Shown: piece after piece, positions 3,945 through 5,784 of the stretch
How positions within the stretch are numbered: position 1 is the stretch's first letter
How the letters are laid out: every line of letters starts with the position of its first letter
Assembly: GCA_007129695.1 (NCBI GenBank)
Contig: SKVA01000479.1
Span: 1-5,784, forward strand
Reading direction: 5' to 3'
Origin: Spirochaetaceae bacterium
Lineage (GTDB): Bacteria; Spirochaetota; Spirochaetia; DSM-27196; SLST01
DNA length: 5,784 nucleotides
Notes under the pieces: model-generated
Database searches by the model: none
What the model saw: only the letters and a program-made list of their open reading frames with translations
Told to the model about the DNA's origin: nothing
Position numbers and translations under genes: made by a program

Positions 3945-5784
3945 ATGTCATCGAGTTCCGACGCGTTGAAGATACTCCAGTCGCTCGTGAAGCGCACGCG
4001 CAACGCGCGCGTGCCGTACCCGTCGCTCGTGTCGTACGCGGAGAAGTACCTCGCCCGCGCCGCCGATGAGGACGCGTCGCTCGAAGACTTCGCCGACAAC
4101 CCGTCGAACCTGATGACCGCCTATCTGGTGGAGCTGGAGAAGGCGAAACGGGTCGAGGTCACCTACGTCAACGGGGCGATCACCGCGGTCTACTACCCCG
4201 AGTACTACGGCGCTATCGTCCGCACCGCGTACGAGCGGCTCGATGCGCAGCAGGATCGCCCCTTCCCGACGGAGGATGCGATCCCAGTCACGATACCGGC
4301 CGACCTGATCCATGCGGTAGATATCAAGCTCGACTTCGCCCGGTGGATAGCGCGTGCGGAGAAAGAGAGTTCGACCGCGCTCGTGCGGCTGATGTTCCCC
4401 GATGGGGTCAACAGCATGCTCGCGACCGCCGACGCGCTCGCTATGCTGATCCCCAAGCTGTGCGTGCACAAGATCCGCCAGTATCTGCGCGTGGAGCGCA
4501 ACGCGGGCTACATGCGCAGCAAACTCGCGTCGATCTTCCGTCAGAGGGAGGTCGCGATGAAGGACATGCTGTCGAGCATCCTTACGACGCCCGACCAGGC
4601 GCTTCGCACCGTATTCAGGCCGACCGACTTCACGTTTCATTTCTGGACTCAGCTATCGACGACCATCATCAAGGAGTACAGTCAGAAGAAGGACAAGCTC
4701 GTCGAAGAGCACAGTTACTGCCAGGCAGCGTACCTGCTCGGCTACTATAACGTGCACTTTCGCGGCGTCCAACAACGATCGCTTGAGCGAGAAACGGCGC
4801 TTCGGCAGCTTGAGAACAGCCTCAGGAAGCCGCCGTACGTGTTCTCGATCGGCCAGATCCACCAGTTCACCGACTCGCGCGGCGTCGCGCTCACCAGGAA
4901 GTACACGCTCGACGACGTTAACAGCTACATCTCCCAACGTATCCAGCCGGGTGAAAACCAGGCGCTCCCACAGATGATCCGTATCAAGTCATCGGACGGC
5001 AAGGAACACTACGTCTACCGCGACTACGTTCCCAACGTCGTTGTTGAACATCTGTTCGCGGCCCGGAAGGAGTTCAGGGACCACTTCATCGACTCGTGGA
5101 GCGAGTCGATGAAGCGCAACCGTCGACCGGCCGAAATGCTCGATGAGGCCGCCTTTGAGTCGGTCGTCGCCGCGCGGCTGCACGAAACCGATCCGCTGCT
5201 CGAGGCGCTGCTCAACTACAACCTGATATTCCTCACACGCAAGGAAGGAAACGTACCGTCCGATCTTGCGCCCGAGATCGACGCGCTGATGGACGCGCGT
5301 GAGCAGCGACTCCAACCGCTGTCGCAGATCCTCAACCTGGATCGCAAGAGACTCGCGAGCGATGCACGCCTGAGGCTCCCGTTCTGGCAGGCCGTACCGA
5401 TCCTGAGCGCGATCGTTGCCTTGCTGCGGCGCTTCTTCATCGGAACGCCCGAGGAGGAGCGGATCACGCGTGAAGAGCGGCGGCGGAGCCGCCGCGGCAA
5501 ATCCACTACAGCACCGGCCGGCGCCGCGACATCGTCGAGCGCGCAGTCCACGACCGTGCGATACAGTCCCGACGGGGCGCCATCGGTGTCGGGCCTTCAC
5601 GATGCGCCGTCGGTGTCCGACCGGTCCGACGCAGCGACGCGCCGCGCGCAGCTCTCGCGGTTCAAGGATGCCGCCCGCGAGCTTCAGAAGCAGTTCGTGC
5701 CTCCTGGCTCGACGCCCGAACGGACGCTGCGCGAACTCGCTGAGCGATGGAATCCCCTGCTCGACCCGGTCGCGCAGGAGAATC
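3945..5784 (+). CDS. Large uncharacterised protein, 3' partial
   Basis: Open from ATG 3945 to the right edge: 613 codons with no stop. I do not recognise the family. Residues 1-500 are a mixed helical/strand region without a signal peptide and with only two Cys (173, 259). The first 85 residues (KILQSLVKRTRNARVPYPSL, then an acidic patch, then a YVNGAITAVYYP strand pair) could be a winged-helix-like fold, which is speculation. Long charged helices lie at about 171-213 and 275-295. Residues about 479-500 (PFWQAVPILSAIVALLRRFF core) are hydrophobic and could be a membrane-associated or buried helix. A basic stretch (503-519, EERITREERRRSRRG) and a Ser/Thr/Ala/Pro-rich linker (about 520-565) lead to a second charged helical part (566 onward) that runs off the window. 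There is no nucleotide-binding or nuclease motif that I can see. It is divergent from the lipoprotein operon and may be co-regulated with it. Low-GC signs of transfer are absent. Confidence 0.85.
   Translation, partial: MSSSSDALKILQSLVKRTRNARVPYPSLVSYAEKYLARAADEDASLEDFADNPSNLMTAYLVELEKAKRVEVTYVNGAITAVYYPEYYGAIVRTAYERLDAQQDRPFPTEDAIPVTIPADLIHAVDIKLDFARWIARAEKESSTALVRLMFPDGVNSMLATADALAMLIPKLCVHKIRQYLRVERNAGYMRSKLASIFRQREVAMKDMLSSILTTPDQALRTVFRPTDFTFHFWTQLSTTIIKEYSQKKDKLVEEHSYCQAAYLLGYYNVHFRGVQQRSLERETALRQLENSLRKPPYVFSIGQIHQFTDSRGVALTRKYTLDDVNSYISQRIQPGENQALPQMIRIKSSDGKEHYVYRDYVPNVVVEHLFAARKEFRDHFIDSWSESMKRNRRPAEMLDEAAFESVVAARLHETDPLLEALLNYNLIFLTRKEGNVPSDLAPEIDALMDAREQRLQPLSQILNLDRKRLASDARLRLPFWQAVPILSAIVALLRRFFIGTPEEERITREERRRSRRGKSTTAPAGAATSSSAQSTTVRYSPDGAPSVSGLHDAPSVSDRSDAATRRAQLSRFKDAARELQKQFVPPGSTPERTLRELAERWNPLLDPVAQEN
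5577..5617 (+). repeat. Imperfect direct repeat in the linker of the large protein
   Basis: GCGCCATCGGTGTC (5577-5590) recurs as GCGCCGTCGGTGTC (5604-5617), 13 of 14 identical, with a 27-bp (nine-codon) period. Both copies encode APSVS within the low-complexity linker, so it looks like a small in-frame duplication. Confidence 0.6.

Noticed and set aside
3948..4640. Minus-strand open frame of 230 codons inside the large gene
   Set aside because: Arg/Val/His-rich composition, no motif, and fully covered by the better-supported plus-strand gene.
4989..5600. Minus-strand open frame of 203 codons inside the large gene
   Set aside because: Same pattern of antisense shadow; the plus frame continues uninterrupted across it to the window edge.
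1..5784. Search by eye for tRNA, rRNA, CRISPR, insertion sequence or attachment-site signals
   Set aside because: No cloverleaf, regularly spaced repeats, transposase motif or terminal inverted repeats were seen, and the gaps between genes are all about 100 bp or less.

Overview
The window is GC-rich, roughly 60% by eye, and almost fully coding. It holds seven protein genes, two of them cut by the window edges. I see no rRNA, tRNA, CRISPR array, transposase or phage gene. The gene types suggest a free-living or host-associated Gram-negative bacterium with an outer membrane: a lipoprotein, a periplasmic HEAT-like protein, a SanA-type envelope protein and YqgE/AlgH. The antiporter-EIIA fusion and the lipoprotein/HEAT pair look to me like a member of Spirochaetota. 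That lineage call is inference from gene types, not from a marker gene.

Layout. Positions 1-749 (+) hold the C-terminal cytosolic end of a cation:proton antiporter fused to a PTS EIIA (type 2) domain. Positions 796-1422 (+) hold a complete YqgE/AlgH (UPF0301) protein. A convergent junction follows, with a candidate inverted-repeat terminator over 1395-1436. From 3841 down to 1453 (- strand) runs a compact four-gene unit in transcription order: a proline/glutamate-rich lipoprotein, a secreted HEAT-like protein, a SanA/YdcF-family (DUF218) membrane protein, and a small histidine-free cupin. Gene spacing is 33 nt, 57 nt and an 11-nt overlap, so one transcript is likely. From 3945 to the right edge (+) runs a large protein of at least 613 residues that I do not recognise.

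The lipoprotein operon and the large gene are transcribed divergently from a 103-bp region (3842-3944). A good TTGACA / TAGACT promoter faces left and a TATACT -10 box faces right. Both -10 boxes end exactly 9 nt before their ATG, which predicts leaderless or nearly leaderless mRNAs in both directions.

Three genes of the minus-strand unit (lipoprotein, HEAT protein, SanA) carry export or membrane signals, so the unit probably serves the cell envelope. The cytosolic cupin is coupled to SanA by overlap. The least explained items are the large unknown protein, the intercistronic hairpin just before sanA, and a strong local excess of the palindrome CGATCG. Nothing here points clearly to a defence, biosynthetic or mobile system.
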